From Methylophilus rhizosphaerae (lineage in GTDB: Bacteria > Pseudomonadota > Gammaproteobacteria > Burkholderiales > Methylophilaceae): 64,000 nucleotides of DNA. The notes below the pieces were generated by a model. It was not told where the DNA came from. It did no database searches and saw only the letters and a program-made list of their open reading frames with translations. Below are positions 35,132 through 43,983 of this stretch, in pieces. A program made the position numbers and the translations under genes. The stretch's first letter is position 1, and the number at the start of each line of letters is the position of its first letter. The stretch is from positions 124,001 to 188,000 of the forward strand of contig NZ_FNFX01000003.1 in the NCBI RefSeq assembly GCF_900100975.1. The letters run 5' to 3'.

Positions 35132-37036
35132 ATGGCCAGTCAGCATTTCAGCGTTAAAAATGGCAAGATTGGTAGGGGACAAAAGCACGCTTCATATATT
35201 GCCGGTCAAGGTAGATATGCAGAAAAAGCCGATGTGATTTTTGTGGCCGATGTAAACATGCCCAGCTGGGCACGTGATGGCGCTGACTTCTTTGGTGTCG
35301 CGGACAGAATGGAAAGAGACAATGGGCGAACCTACACAGAGTTTGAGTTTGCGATACCCCGTGAAATTGTTGATCCCATCGCCTATGCAAAAGAGTTTGC
35401 AGTCGAAACCCTAGCTTCCAATCATCCTTATCGCCTGGCTGTTCATGACAAACAAGCTTCTGATGGGGGCAGAAATGTCCACGCACATTTGATGTTCACA
35501 GAACGCAAGCTAGATGGTATTAATCGTGATGCTGATCAGTTCTTTCGGCGAGCAAATTCAAAATCTCCTCATAAAGGCGGAGCAGCCAAGGATCGTAAAT
35601 GGCATGAAAAGCATATGGTCGAAAATATGCGAAAAACATATTCCATTTTTGCGAAATTGCATGGAGTTGATTTAGACCTCAGAAGCAATCTTGCTAAAGG
35701 TCTTGGTGAAGCAGAGCCTAAAATTGGCCCGGTACATGGTAGGACAGAAAAAAACTCAAACCGCAGTAATTTAGTATCAAAGGTTGAAAACCTCCGAAAT
35801 AATCGAATGGATGATGGTGGGGGCGATGTGCTTGATAACAAGCTTCGGCATGAGTTGGAAAAACACTCCAAAGAGCGAAGAAAACAACTATGGATGACAT
35901 TTCATAAGCAGCGTAGCGACAATTATTTAAGGCTGACTGAAGAGTTGAAGGTGTCTTACTCATATCAGAAGCAAAAGATCGAATTAATTAAATCGACCTA
36001 TGTAAAAAGGCGATCTGACATTAAAAATAATCCAGGCTTGAAATATGTTGAACGTCGAGCAGCAATCTCAATTGCGAACATGGAGCGAATTACACAAGAG
36101 TTGGAAGTTAAAGCTGAGTTTGAGGCTATTAGGGACGTCATTAAAATAGAGCAAAAAGAACACTACTTTGAGAAATATCGTCTTTTTCTAGAGGGTTACG
36201 CAAAGCAAGGTGATGAAGTGGCAAAGGCTGAGGTTATGCGCCTAGTAAAAAACAGGCCTAAGCTCAATCTCGAGCAAAACAGTATTTTGACTACAGGTAG
36301 TATTAATAAGTTAAATCCAGCGGCATTTAATCTCAAGTTTGAGATCAATAGGGGAGGTCTGGTCACATATAAAATTCGTGGTGTAGACGTTATCAAGGAT
36401 ACCGGTAAACAAGTAGATTTGCTGAAAACAGATGCTCTGACAGTTGAGGCTGCTTTGAAACTAGCTCAAGCAAAGTTTGGGAATAAGTTAACATTGAGCG
36501 GGCCAAGAGAGTTTCAAGAGCGTGCGGCATTGGTGGCAGCTCAAAAGGGACTGAGGGTAGAGTTCACAGACCACTCGATAAACCAACTTATGAATAAATA
36601 TAAAGGTGAGTTGGAGATGCAGCGTCATTTGGAGATGGTTGAAAAACACCTGCTTAGAGCTGGTAAACAGTTAAAAACTACTGATGCCATAGGACAAAGC
36701 ACTCAAGTAGTCATAAGGCAAAATGTTCACCTACGGAATGATCAAAAATATCTCTTAAATAATTTTGAAATTAGCTTTAATGATGCAAAACGTGTTGCTG
36801 AATCTTATGGATTTGAATTCATAAAACCAGGTAATAGTAGCTACTCTGGAACTGTGATTGAAATCACTGCCCATCATGCGGTTCAATATTTAGGTCGGAA
36901 TCGGGTGGTTATCCACGAGTTGGCCAAAATCAACGGCGATCAATCACTTATTAAGGGTGCCAAAGTTGAAGTAAGCTATGTGAATCAAAAACCAATCATT
37001 AAGATTGGTCAAAGTCACAAACCAAATACCAGATAA
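35132..37036 (+). CDS. MobA/MobL family (MobQ) relaxase
   Basis: A 634-residue relaxase that should nick oriT and lead the strand to a recipient. The N terminus shows SVKNGKIGRGQKHASYIAGQ and RYAEK, the catalytic Tyr region of MobA/MobL proteins. The metal-binding His motif is in GRNVHAHLMFTER (about residues 112-125). FRRANSKSPHKGGAAKDRKW follows. The C-terminal 400 residues are basic, helical and lack a recognisable primase. The AAAGGAG site and an oriT-like region lie just upstream. No coupling protein gene is present, so a helper element is needed. Confidence 0.9.
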   Translation: MASQHFSVKNGKIGRGQKHASYIAGQGRYAEKADVIFVADVNMPSWARDGADFFGVADRMERDNGRTYTEFEFAIPREIVDPIAYAKEFAVETLASNHPYRLAVHDKQASDGGRNVHAHLMFTERKLDGINRDADQFFRRANSKSPHKGGAAKDRKWHEKHMVENMRKTYSIFAKLHGVDLDLRSNLAKGLGEAEPKIGPVHGRTEKNSNRSNLVSKVENLRNNRMDDGGGDVLDNKLRHELEKHSKERRKQLWMTFHKQRSDNYLRLTEELKVSYSYQKQKIELIKSTYVKRRSDIKNNPGLKYVERRAAISIANMERITQELEVKAEFEAIRDVIKIEQKEHYFEKYRLFLEGYAKQGDEVAKAEVMRLVKNRPKLNLEQNSILTTGSINKLNPAAFNLKFEINRGGLVTYKIRGVDVIKDTGKQVDLLKTDALTVEAALKLAQAKFGNKLTLSGPREFQERAALVAAQKGLRVEFTDHSINQLMNKYKGELEMQRHLEMVEKHLLRAGKQLKTTDAIGQSTQVVIRQNVHLRNDQKYLLNNFEISFNDAKRVAESYGFEFIKPGNSSYSGTVIEITAHHAVQYLGRNRVVIHELAKINGDQSLIKGAKVEVSYVNQKPIIKIGQSHKPNTR

Positions 37037-37060
37037 TCTGCGCCATTATGATTAACCTTG

Positions 37061-38890
37061 TTATTGCCGTTTTTCATCTACCTTTTTAATAAGGCAACGT
37101 AAGAGAATTAAGGAATGAATTACATGATTCGCAGTATTGCTGTCCAACAATTCCGCTCGAATTAGTCCATGAGCTAATTCATTTCTCAAATTGATTCCTC
37201 TCGCGTCAATATAAAGCGCCTTGAAATGAAAAAGAATGTCGCTATGAATTTTTTGCTCTATTAATGGGTGGTGAAGGACGTCGCCTAAACCAATAAACTT
37301 AAAGCCATTAACTTCTCTAGCTGGTTTAATTGTTGAACCACCCAAGCACCTGAGTACTTCTCTAAGTGCTGCCTCAACTTGGGGTACAAGGATATGTATG
37401 CAGGTTAGGTAATCTTTTTCAAACCAAGCAACTATTCCGGCTTTAATTAATGAAAGTTTTTCCTTTGGGAACAAAGGAGAATGTTCAAAGTATTCTGTTA
37501 AAGATTCAGCGTTTAGATTGTGATGACTTAAGACTCTCTTCAATACCTGATCTAACCATAAGTTATTTAAGTTAATGCTAGTGGTAGCTTGATGAATTAA
37601 TCTTCCTTCAAGATCGTCTTCAATAGATCCAATAGTTGCGACTGTTAGCCCATCTTGATTTATTAAGCTGATACCAATTAATGCGGAAAGAGGGGCTTCT
37701 TTAGCGGACTTATGTACGAAGTCTTTCAAATCGTTTTTTCTGAGCATGAAGTGAATAGCAAGTAACTCGAGTGAATTCTCTTTAGAGTCCGTAAGAAAAT
37801 TCTGTACATACTCATCCATTTCCGTATGTGATACCTCTATGGAAGTCTCGAAAGTCGCCATGCCGTTATCTGGCTCTTTAAAGCGTTTGTAAATTAACTG
37901 CTCAATCCTTGCAACATCATCTAATAGACCCGCTTCTTTGTAGCGAGGTATTAGATCTTGAAGCCAGGCGATGGCTAATGTTGCGTTGGCCAGTTCTGCT
38001 GCACTTTCAAATGCTTTACAAGACAAAACGATTGCATTTTTCGCCTCATCCTTCTGTCCAGTCTGGGTGTACCAGCGTTGCAATCTATCTGCGGCTAATG
38101 TTGAGAAATGTGGATCAAAATTCCCTTTATTAGAGGAGTCTGAAGTCACTCTTAGGGTATTTTCCAAAACCTCAATGACAAGTTTCTTTTCGTCGTCATT
38201 AATTTGCAGCGCTATTGAGTTTTCCCACATAAGCTTATCAAAACGACTCCACATCCATTTTTCGCCAGATTTGATTCGAGTTTGTGTGAAGTTAAGAATT
38301 GCTTTTCTAACGACCTGGATAAGGTCTCCATCTTTCACGCTAATTGACAACGCTAAGCTTCTCTCCAATCGATCCCATGCAGTAAATTCATGTTCGAACA
38401 GATTTTTTTCAACACTTTCAACGTATGCATTTACAGCTCTAGTACATACTTCTTTGGATACTGTTCGCTTAGGTTCATTTTTATGTTTAATTTGCTTGTT
38501 AAAATACTTCCCTACTTCCCAGATCAAATCGGAATAGCGCGCTTTAAGAACTGGGTGCTTAACATCTTGTGAGCGAAGATTCCAATGCTCTAAGATTTCA
38601 GCATCAATTAGCTTAATATCTGGAAACAAATGTGTTTCTCCAGATTTTGTTGTGACGCTACTTAATTCGTGCCAAAAGATTCCCCATACTCCGAAATCTT
38701 TACCGCGCGCAGGTTGAAAATTGAAAGCATAGATTTCGGCATCAAATGCTTTGCGTTGAGCTGGAGAAAACGTATCAACATCTGCAACTTTGTTAAGTTC
38801 AGATGCTACTGAATGCTCGTCTATCGGTGGCATTCTTTGATCAAAAGTATCTAGTACCTCTGAGAGTGAGTTTGGAATCTCGATAGACAT
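37061..38890 (-). CDS. DUF4209-like HEPN-type protein
   Basis: A 609-residue protein. Most of the N-terminal 450 residues are helical and TPR-like (for example STLAADRLQRWYTQTGQKDE). The C-terminal 130 residues match the DUF4209 type: LVPQVEAALREVLRCLGG and then GINLRNELAHGLIRAELL, where RNELAH is an Arg-x4-His HEPN-type motif. HEPN domains commonly act as RNases in defence. It is convergent with the relaxase and divergent from a small membrane gene at 39038. I infer a possible defence role. Confidence 0.65.
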   Translation of the reverse strand: MSIEIPNSLSEVLDTFDQRMPPIDEHSVASELNKVADVDTFSPAQRKAFDAEIYAFNFQPARGKDFGVWGIFWHELSSVTTKSGETHLFPDIKLIDAEILEHWNLRSQDVKHPVLKARYSDLIWEVGKYFNKQIKHKNEPKRTVSKEVCTRAVNAYVESVEKNLFEHEFTAWDRLERSLALSISVKDGDLIQVVRKAILNFTQTRIKSGEKWMWSRFDKLMWENSIALQINDDEKKLVIEVLENTLRVTSDSSNKGNFDPHFSTLAADRLQRWYTQTGQKDEAKNAIVLSCKAFESAAELANATLAIAWLQDLIPRYKEAGLLDDVARIEQLIYKRFKEPDNGMATFETSIEVSHTEMDEYVQNFLTDSKENSLELLAIHFMLRKNDLKDFVHKSAKEAPLSALIGISLINQDGLTVATIGSIEDDLEGRLIHQATTSINLNNLWLDQVLKRVLSHHNLNAESLTEYFEHSPLFPKEKLSLIKAGIVAWFEKDYLTCIHILVPQVEAALREVLRCLGGSTIKPAREVNGFKFIGLGDVLHHPLIEQKIHSDILFHFKALYIDARGINLRNELAHGLIRAELLDSNTANHVIHSLILLRCLIKKVDEKRQ

Positions 38891-39037
38891 CTAAATCTTC
38901 CTAATAAAATAGTGATTTTTTTAAATTTTTTCAGCGACTACCTAGAAACAACTCTACCAAACATTCAATCTATTTGGGTATTATCGATTTATAGTTAGCC
39001 TTATAAAAAATCCGATTAATTTTCTGGGGGAATTGAC

Positions 39038-39364
39038 GTGAGTGAAGAGTTAGAAGACAAACAACAAAAAGATGAAACTAATTGGCAGCCACTAGTTGAT
39101 GCGCTCGCACCGCATGCAGCAGAATTGATTAAAAGCTTCATTGAGCGAAGTCACGAGGCTAGCGTTGGTAAAGCGACCTTAGAAAAATACATTATTGGAT
39201 TAGGAGCACTAGTTGTAATTGTTGTAGGGGGGTGTAGTGTTGTTGCTGCCTTTCAAGGAAATTATGATCCTGCAGAGCGTCTACTTATACCGCTGATTAG
39301 CTTTGCCGGTGGATTGGGAATTGGTGCACGGCTTTCGGGAGGTGGAAATGCCAATAAAATTTAA
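39038..39364 (+). CDS. Small two-helix membrane protein
   Basis: A 108-residue protein starting GTG 39038 with a GGGGG ribosome site. The N-terminal 50 residues are acidic and hydrophilic. Two transmembrane helices follow (YIIGLGALVVIVVGGCSVVA and LLIPLISFAGGLGIGARL). It is divergent from the DUF4209-like gene. I do not recognise it; a partner role with its neighbour is possible but unproven. Confidence 0.55.
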   Translation: MSEELEDKQQKDETNWQPLVDALAPHAAELIKSFIERSHEASVGKATLEKYIIGLGALVVIVVGGCSVVAAFQGNYDPAERLLIPLISFAGGLGIGARLSGGGNANKI

Positions 39365-39541
39365 TGTGGACTTAATTTAGTACGGACACTGTGCTGACCT
39401 GAAGGCAGCTTAAAGCTTATTAAGTTTTAGTTTAGCGCATTAGGAATTGTATTTTTGTGGCATAGATAGATGTTGTATTGTAATGTTAGATTTCTAGGGT
39501 GTGCTTTTGTTTATTAATAAAAAAATAAGGCTAAACGAATC

Positions 39542-40534
39542 ATGTCAGAAACAATCAATATTGCTGAAGTCGCCGCCAAGTTATCTAAAGATATTTTTCA
39601 ATATTTTAATTGGGAATTTCACCCCAAAATGGATGACAACTTTGAATGTACCAATGAGGATCATAAAAGTGATGGGGGTTCTCCCAAAATCTCACATCCT
39701 GCCGATGTGATCTTTTTTTATGAAGATCCGTACTTAGGAAAAAAGATATATCTTCTTACTGATCTAAAAAGTTATAAAGTCGATTCGATTACATCTACTA
39801 AACTCCGTGGTGCTTTTAAGTCAATGTGTATGACAGTCGAATGTGCGAGGGAGTCTGCAGATTTGAGGTCTAAATATTCCATTCCTTCAGATGAACCATA
39901 TGAAGTGCGAGGAATGTTGTTTGTCCATAACCACGACAATGAGTACCAAAAGTCTTTTTACGATGCCATAAACAAAATAGATTTATATTCATTGCCTATT
40001 TCACACGGTTCAATATTGCATTTTTTGGGGCCTCACGACATCCAAAGACTGTTTAGTATTGCTAATGATATCTTGCGATTGAGAGGACTGGGCGAGGCAC
40101 CAAAAGATTACACTTTTTATTATCCTGATTTGGTTATGAATCGAAGGCAAAGGGATATTTGGGGGCAACCAGCAACTGTGGAGTCACTTACTGGACCCTA
40201 CTTAATAATCAGGCATAAGGCAGCTGATAACTTCGGTCCTGGTTACCTGATTTATTACAATCGAGACGGAACAACCTCAGAAGAGTTCGAGTATTTGCTA
40301 GACACTTTATCGCGCTATCAAATGCTTGAGTCTGAGGAAAAAATTAGAATTAGAGTAACAAATACAGAGTCAACGGATGATTTGAAAAGTGTTTTTCATT
40401 TGGCCAAGAAGAAATATGTAAAGTCTTGGGGGTTTGATAAAACTCGAGAGGCCTTATTAGATAAAATACAAATCGACAGAATCACTAGCGTAACTGCTAC
40501 TTATAATCCAGGAGATATGGGGTGGCGCGAATGA
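39542..40534 (+). CDS. PD-(D/E)XK nuclease-like protein, first gene of three-gene operon
   Basis: A 330-residue protein I do not recognise by name. Near residues 55-85 there is a PD-(D/E)XK-like arrangement: SHPADVIFFYEDPYLGK (PAD) then IYLLTDLKSYKV (D-x-K), with an upstream Glu in NCTNEDH-like ECTNEDHKSD that could complete the site. The C-terminal half includes KVFHLAKKKYVKSWG-like FHLAKKKYVKSWGFDKTREA. It is the first of three overlapping genes, ATGA-coupled to the next. Low GC and position inside element 1 fit a defence module. Nuclease activity is inferred only. Confidence 0.6.
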   Translation: MSETINIAEVAAKLSKDIFQYFNWEFHPKMDDNFECTNEDHKSDGGSPKISHPADVIFFYEDPYLGKKIYLLTDLKSYKVDSITSTKLRGAFKSMCMTVECARESADLRSKYSIPSDEPYEVRGMLFVHNHDNEYQKSFYDAINKIDLYSLPISHGSILHFLGPHDIQRLFSIANDILRLRGLGEAPKDYTFYYPDLVMNRRQRDIWGQPATVESLTGPYLIIRHKAADNFGPGYLIYYNRDGTTSEEFEYLLDTLSRYQMLESEEKIRIRVTNTESTDDLKSVFHLAKKKYVKSWGFDKTREALLDKIQIDRITSVTATYNPGDMGWRE

Positions 40535-41643
40535 AAAATAACTCTCATGGAGCATCACTTTATTACGCTACGGATAAAAATGTTTTTGATGCATTAAACC
40601 AGCATAAGGTGGATTTGCAAACCATTTTCAAGTTATTCCAACGTCGAAATATCATTGTTAGTAAAAAAACGCCTAGAGATGAGTTAGCAAATTATTTTGC
40701 TAGATTGGGACATGATTACTTTGATCATAAAGACATTTCTTCAAGGCTTGGAATTACACCACGTAGAGAACGAATTACTTCAATGGATATTATTGGCCAG
40801 AATGATATTGAGTCAGTTAAAGCCGCGTGTAGTAAATTGCAACATGAATTAGAAGCGGCCGGCGACGTAGTGCAAGTCACTCGCGATGGGAATATTTTTA
40901 CAATGAATGTTCAGTATTCAACCATTGATTACAAGCTCAGTGAGTTTGCCCAAGTGCAAGTTAGAGACGGAATTATTGAGTTTGAGAAAACTGCAGATGG
41001 CTATATTGTTCGAAACACGCATAATGATTATCTGAACAATGTACGTGACAGCATATTAGGCAATTTGGATAAAGACACAACTCAACCACTCGAGAGAAAA
41101 GCGGTATCTTTATTCGATATAACAAGCCCAAAATTGAGATCAAAATTTTTTCATGATCTAGTAAGTAGCCTTCCTGGATTTACTCGAAAAGATGTAACTG
41201 ATGTTTTTGTTTATAAAGCTATGCCTGAGCTGGAAGAGGGTGATGAAAGCGAAGATGAAACGACAGATTCTGATACCGATAATCATGTTGAGCGAGTTGC
41301 ACTGAGAGGTTTTGGTGTCACTCGCTCTGAAATTTTAAATAGGCTATTAGATAACAACCTATATTACATAACTAAAATTGGATGGACGACCCAAGAAAAC
41401 ACAGGTGTGGGTAATGTTTATGACATCGAAGCTGTATTCTCCGATCCGAAGGATTGTACTGGTTTTTCATTTATATTGAGTGGTGTATATCCTTTTGAGG
41501 ACGGTGCATTATCCACAAGAAGAAGGGGTCCAACCAAGCAAGAAATTGATTCGATTTCTAGAGTTGTTGAAGCTAAAGCTCGTGCACTTGTTATTGAGTT
41601 AAGACAACAGTTTCAAATGCAATCGACTACGGTGACTGAATAA
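40531..41643 (+). CDS. Unrecognised protein, second gene of three-gene operon
   Basis: A 370-residue protein starting at ATG 40531, which overlaps the previous stop as ATGA; a GTG at 40522 is less likely. The N-terminal third is helical (KVDLQTIFKLFQRRNIIVSK). A central acidic linker is conspicuous (LEEGDESEDETTDSDTDNHV, about residues 235-255). The C-terminal region is beta-rich with a final helix EAKARALVIELRQQF. No catalytic motif is evident. It might be a sensor or adaptor for the nuclease-like protein. The stop overlaps the third gene start. Confidence 0.55.
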   Translation: MKNNSHGASLYYATDKNVFDALNQHKVDLQTIFKLFQRRNIIVSKKTPRDELANYFARLGHDYFDHKDISSRLGITPRRERITSMDIIGQNDIESVKAACSKLQHELEAAGDVVQVTRDGNIFTMNVQYSTIDYKLSEFAQVQVRDGIIEFEKTADGYIVRNTHNDYLNNVRDSILGNLDKDTTQPLERKAVSLFDITSPKLRSKFFHDLVSSLPGFTRKDVTDVFVYKAMPELEEGDESEDETTDSDTDNHVERVALRGFGVTRSEILNRLLDNNLYYITKIGWTTQENTGVGNVYDIEAVFSDPKDCTGFSFILSGVYPFEDGALSTRRRGPTKQEIDSISRVVEAKARALVIELRQQFQMQSTTVTE

Positions 41644-42341
41644 TGTTAGTCAGATATCGTTGGTACAACATTCGTCTACCTAAAGAGATGGTCAGTTTGT
41701 CCGAAGTTCTTTTACAACGTCCCTACACCAATGAAGGTAATTCAGGGTTTGCGATACTGAACAGGGATGCGGAGAAATCTCCATTTAGATTTTATTGGAA
41801 GACTAAAGTAGTAGTTACAAGTTTTGATTTAGACGGAAATGTTTCCTATTCTGATATTCTGAATGTCAATTATGTTGACTTTAGTGTCATTGATATTCGT
41901 GGTAATTTGTTTATCAGAGTAGATAATCCTGGCAGAAATATTAAAGACTTATTGAATGCTATCGAGTCTATTGTGGGGCTCGGTTTCATAAGTGAGCCAG
42001 TGTCATTTACGAACTTTGAACCCATGAAAGTGTTCGTAGATGCGGACTCTATCAAATTAATTGGATTAAAAGTTAGTGATGTTGTTATCGCTGAAGACTT
42101 AATATCTAGAATGGAATTTTCTTCAAAACAGGGTATCGACCCCAATGCACTAGTTGTTCTCCAGGGATCTAAATATAAAGTGGACACTGGTACGTATGAA
42201 ATCACTTACGAAAGTGCTATGGGTCAAATATCAGTTTCAGCTGGCGGATTGGTAAAAATAAACGGTCAATTAGCTCCAAAATTGTTGCACCAGGTGGAAG
42301 ACTACCTGCTATCAAGTAAGACGGATAATATTAATCGATGA
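41643..42341 (+). CDS. Unrecognised protein, third gene of three-gene operon
   Basis: A 232-residue protein whose ATG overlaps the stop of the preceding gene (TAATG). It is predicted mostly beta-strand in the first half (VVVTSFDLDGNVSYSDILNV, FSVIDIRGNLFIRVDNPG) and mixed later (GTYEITYESAMGQISVSAGG). It looks soluble and no motif is recognised. The three genes 39542-42341 are strictly co-translated and so probably act together. Confidence 0.55.
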   Translation: MLVRYRWYNIRLPKEMVSLSEVLLQRPYTNEGNSGFAILNRDAEKSPFRFYWKTKVVVTSFDLDGNVSYSDILNVNYVDFSVIDIRGNLFIRVDNPGRNIKDLLNAIESIVGLGFISEPVSFTNFEPMKVFVDADSIKLIGLKVSDVVIAEDLISRMEFSSKQGIDPNALVVLQGSKYKVDTGTYEITYESAMGQISVSAGGLVKINGQLAPKLLHQVEDYLLSSKTDNINR

Positions 42342-42445
42342 GTTCAACAAGGTTTTTCAAAGTGCAAGAAACACACCACTAACAAAAGAAATAAAGCTAA
42401 CAAGTAAGTTTTGTTTTAGAAATACTAAGCGAATAAAACAATCAA

Positions 42446-43105
42446 TTATGGGCGATTGGCCAATGTTTGAGTGAATATTTCATTTTCCAAAAGCATATAG
42501 TGACTGGCGCTACAACGCATTTCAATAATTTCTTTAATAAGATCAAAGTCACTTTGAGTGTTTCGTTGAAAAATTGGCTCATGGTGAGCTACTCTGTTAC
42601 GTAGAGTTTTAATCTGCGTTAGGGAGTGATATATATGAAGCCTGACCGCACTCTCACTCAATGCATGAGGGGCATTAGGAAAAACTTTTCTTAACTCATT
42701 TCCCCAAATTCGTCCTTGATGGCGCTTTGTAAACATATCTCGCCAAAAAGCAAATTTAAGCTCCGGAATCGTTTTGCCGATAAGTTGATGTTGAGCTGCT
42801 GTGTTAATAAGATCGCGGCGAGGCGAATACGCTGCTTTTGGATCGGGAAGACTTAATATAAATGCATTGTTTTGATGCCAGTTAGGCCCATATGTGTTAC
42901 TAATTGCCTCTGAAACGGCATTTCTAAGCACAACTTCTAGTAGCGCTATAGGTAGTAGCAAAGAGGACGAAAGGTTTGCATTCCACAAATACAATCTAAC
43001 TGCATCTGAATCACTGCCGCCAGCAACATTAGCATGAAAACTAGTGAGCCTAGATCTTGTGATGGTCTCGCAAATAAACCCAGCCATTAGTGGTGTAACA
43101 GGCAT
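42446..43105 (-). CDS. Abi_2 family (AbiD/F-type) HEPN abortive infection protein
   Basis: A roughly 220-residue Abi-like protein. The family signature spans AVRLYLWNANLSSSLLLPIA, LLEVVLRNAVSEAI, a W-rich middle (IPELKFAFWRDMFTKRHQGR) and a C-terminal HEPN-type Arg-x4-6-His motif IKTLRNRVAHHEPIF. Starts are ambiguous: TTG 43117, ATG 43105 or ATG 43087; the conserved part begins after 43087, so ATG 43105 or 43087 is preferred. The homologues act as RNase toxins that block infected cells. A small RNA gene starts divergently from the same region (promoter 43111-43138). Confidence 0.8.
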   Translation of the reverse strand: MPVTPLMAGFICETITRSRLTSFHANVAGGSDSDAVRLYLWNANLSSSLLLPIALLEVVLRNAVSEAISNTYGPNWHQNNAFILSLPDPKAAYSPRRDLINTAAQHQLIGKTIPELKFAFWRDMFTKRHQGRIWGNELRKVFPNAPHALSESAVRLHIYHSLTQIKTLRNRVAHHEPIFQRNTQSDFDLIKEIIEMRCSASHYMLLENEIFTQTLANRP

Positions 43106-43110
43106 AAGTG

Positions 43111-43138
43111 TTGACAAATGAGATAATTTATGTATAAT
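43111..43138 (+). promoter_or_regulatory. Near-consensus sigma-70 promoter for ncRNA
   Basis: TTGACA (43111-43116) and TATAAT (43133-43138), both full consensus, are separated by 16 bp. It points away from the Abi_2 gene. No coding frame follows before the terminator at 43205-43230, so a strong small-RNA promoter is suggested. Confidence 0.85.
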
Positions 43139-43144
43139 AATTTA

Positions 43145-43230
43145 GGTTAGCTAGAGGAAACGCGGACTTAAGTCTCCACCTTTAGACATACGAAAAAACA
43201 AAGAAACCCGTCGTTTATGGCGGGTTTTTT
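43145..43230 (+). ncRNA. Small RNA next to Abi_2 gene, candidate antitoxin/guide RNA
   Basis: A transcript of about 85 nt is predicted from the consensus promoter to a Rho-independent terminator. It contains a 10-bp palindrome GACTTAAGTC near 43165-43174 and no ATG-started frame longer than a few codons. Some Abi_2/AbiF toxins are reported, from my memory, to have a co-encoded structured RNA that holds the toxin in check; the position beside the toxin gene fits. Strand and exact ends are predictions. Confidence 0.65.
43205..43230 (+). terminator. Rho-independent terminator of small RNA
   Basis: The stem AACCCGTC/GGCGGGTT with a GTTTAT loop is followed by a T run. It ends the divergent small RNA. 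Confidence 0.85.
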
Positions 43231-43264
43231 CATTTCAAGAAGCTAAACTAGTAACTGCCAAAAC

Positions 43265-43306
43265 TGCTCTTAATCGATTATAACGTATAATCATTTAAGA
43301 AGAGCA
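43265..43306. other. Long hairpin / dyad upstream of FiwA-like gene
   Basis: A two-step inverted repeat: outer TGCTCTT/AAGAGCA (43265-43271 and 43300-43306) and inner GATTATA/TATAATC (43276-43282 and 43286-43292), separated by ACG. It has no T tract. It could be an operator or an RNA structure for the gene at 43392. Confidence 0.6.
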
Positions 43307-43391
43307 CTATTAGATCCCAGCTTAAGTAGAGAAGCATTTCCTCAGTGTTTCTTTAAGACATTCTTTAAAATTCAACTAATAATAAAGACTT

Positions 43392-43850
43392 ATGGTCACT
43401 CATACTGATGAAATCTGGACGGTTCCTTTAGCTGCCAATCACACGCCATATAACTTTGTTAAGTTGAAACGTCGTTTTGATAGAAATGATTATTGTGTAG
43501 TTGTTGTTGATACTGCAGCATTCATGGAGTGCTTTTCAAGAGAAATGCCTGGATACATAATTCCAACGGTTGATAGATGGCAGTTAGACAGAAAAGAAGC
43601 TATACAAAAATTTCTTGATCCCAACGGAAATGGTGTGCCTGAAATGCCCGTAGTTTCATTTGAACTATCATCCAGAAAGAAATGGTTTGGTCTGCTTCAA
43701 GATGTGGTAGAAGGAGTGATTTCATTCACAAATGGACGTCATAGGTCACGTTATCTGCAATTTTCTGGGGCTAAATGTTTTCCAGTTCAAATCAATATCT
43801 CGTCTGCCGAAGAGTTGCGCAAATATTGCGGCTGCAGTTGTTGCAACTAA
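43392..43850 (+). CDS. FiwA-like plasmid fertility inhibition family protein
   Basis: A 152-residue protein with FTNGRHRSRYLQFSGAKCFP near residues 115-135. This NGRHR region resembles plasmid fertility inhibition factors such as FiwA and ParB-like small proteins, which reduce conjugation of co-resident plasmids. The C terminus is Cys-rich (RKYCGCSCCN). It starts at ATG 43392 with weak ribosome site. It is followed directly by an attC-like site. The functional match rests on one motif, so it is tentative; a fertility role would fit an element competing with other conjugative DNA. Confidence 0.5.
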   Translation: MVTHTDEIWTVPLAANHTPYNFVKLKRRFDRNDYCVVVVDTAAFMECFSREMPGYIIPTVDRWQLDRKEAIQKFLDPNGNGVPEMPVVSFELSSRKKWFGLLQDVVEGVISFTNGRHRSRYLQFSGAKCFPVQINISSAEELRKYCGCSCCN

Positions 43851-43890
43851 AATATGGTAGACGATATGAGGCTTTTTAGGTGTCGGCAAC

Positions 43891-43977
43891 GTTTAACATG
43901 TCTTTGAACCTCGTTCCCTGTGGGCGTAGGGCGCTGCGCGATAAAGCCGCGCAGAGCCGGTTAGCACTACGTTAAGG
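43891..43977 (+). repeat. attC-like integron recombination site
   Basis: An 87-bp imperfect palindrome with the order of simple sites of integron attC: R'' GTTTAAC (43891-43897), spacer, L'' TTTGAAC, a GC-rich inner hairpin (GGCGCTGCGCG/CGCGCAGAGCC), L' GTTAGCA, and R' GTTAAGG (43971-43977; the consensus is GTTRRRY, so the last base deviates). The next gene begins seven bases after R', as expected for a cassette boundary. No integron integrase is found in the window. Confidence 0.65.
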
Positions 43978-43983
43978 CGCATC

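Noticed and set aside
39501-39710. Frame overlapping the start of the nuclease-like gene
   Set aside because: It is in another frame of the longer co-translated gene at 39542 and has no features.
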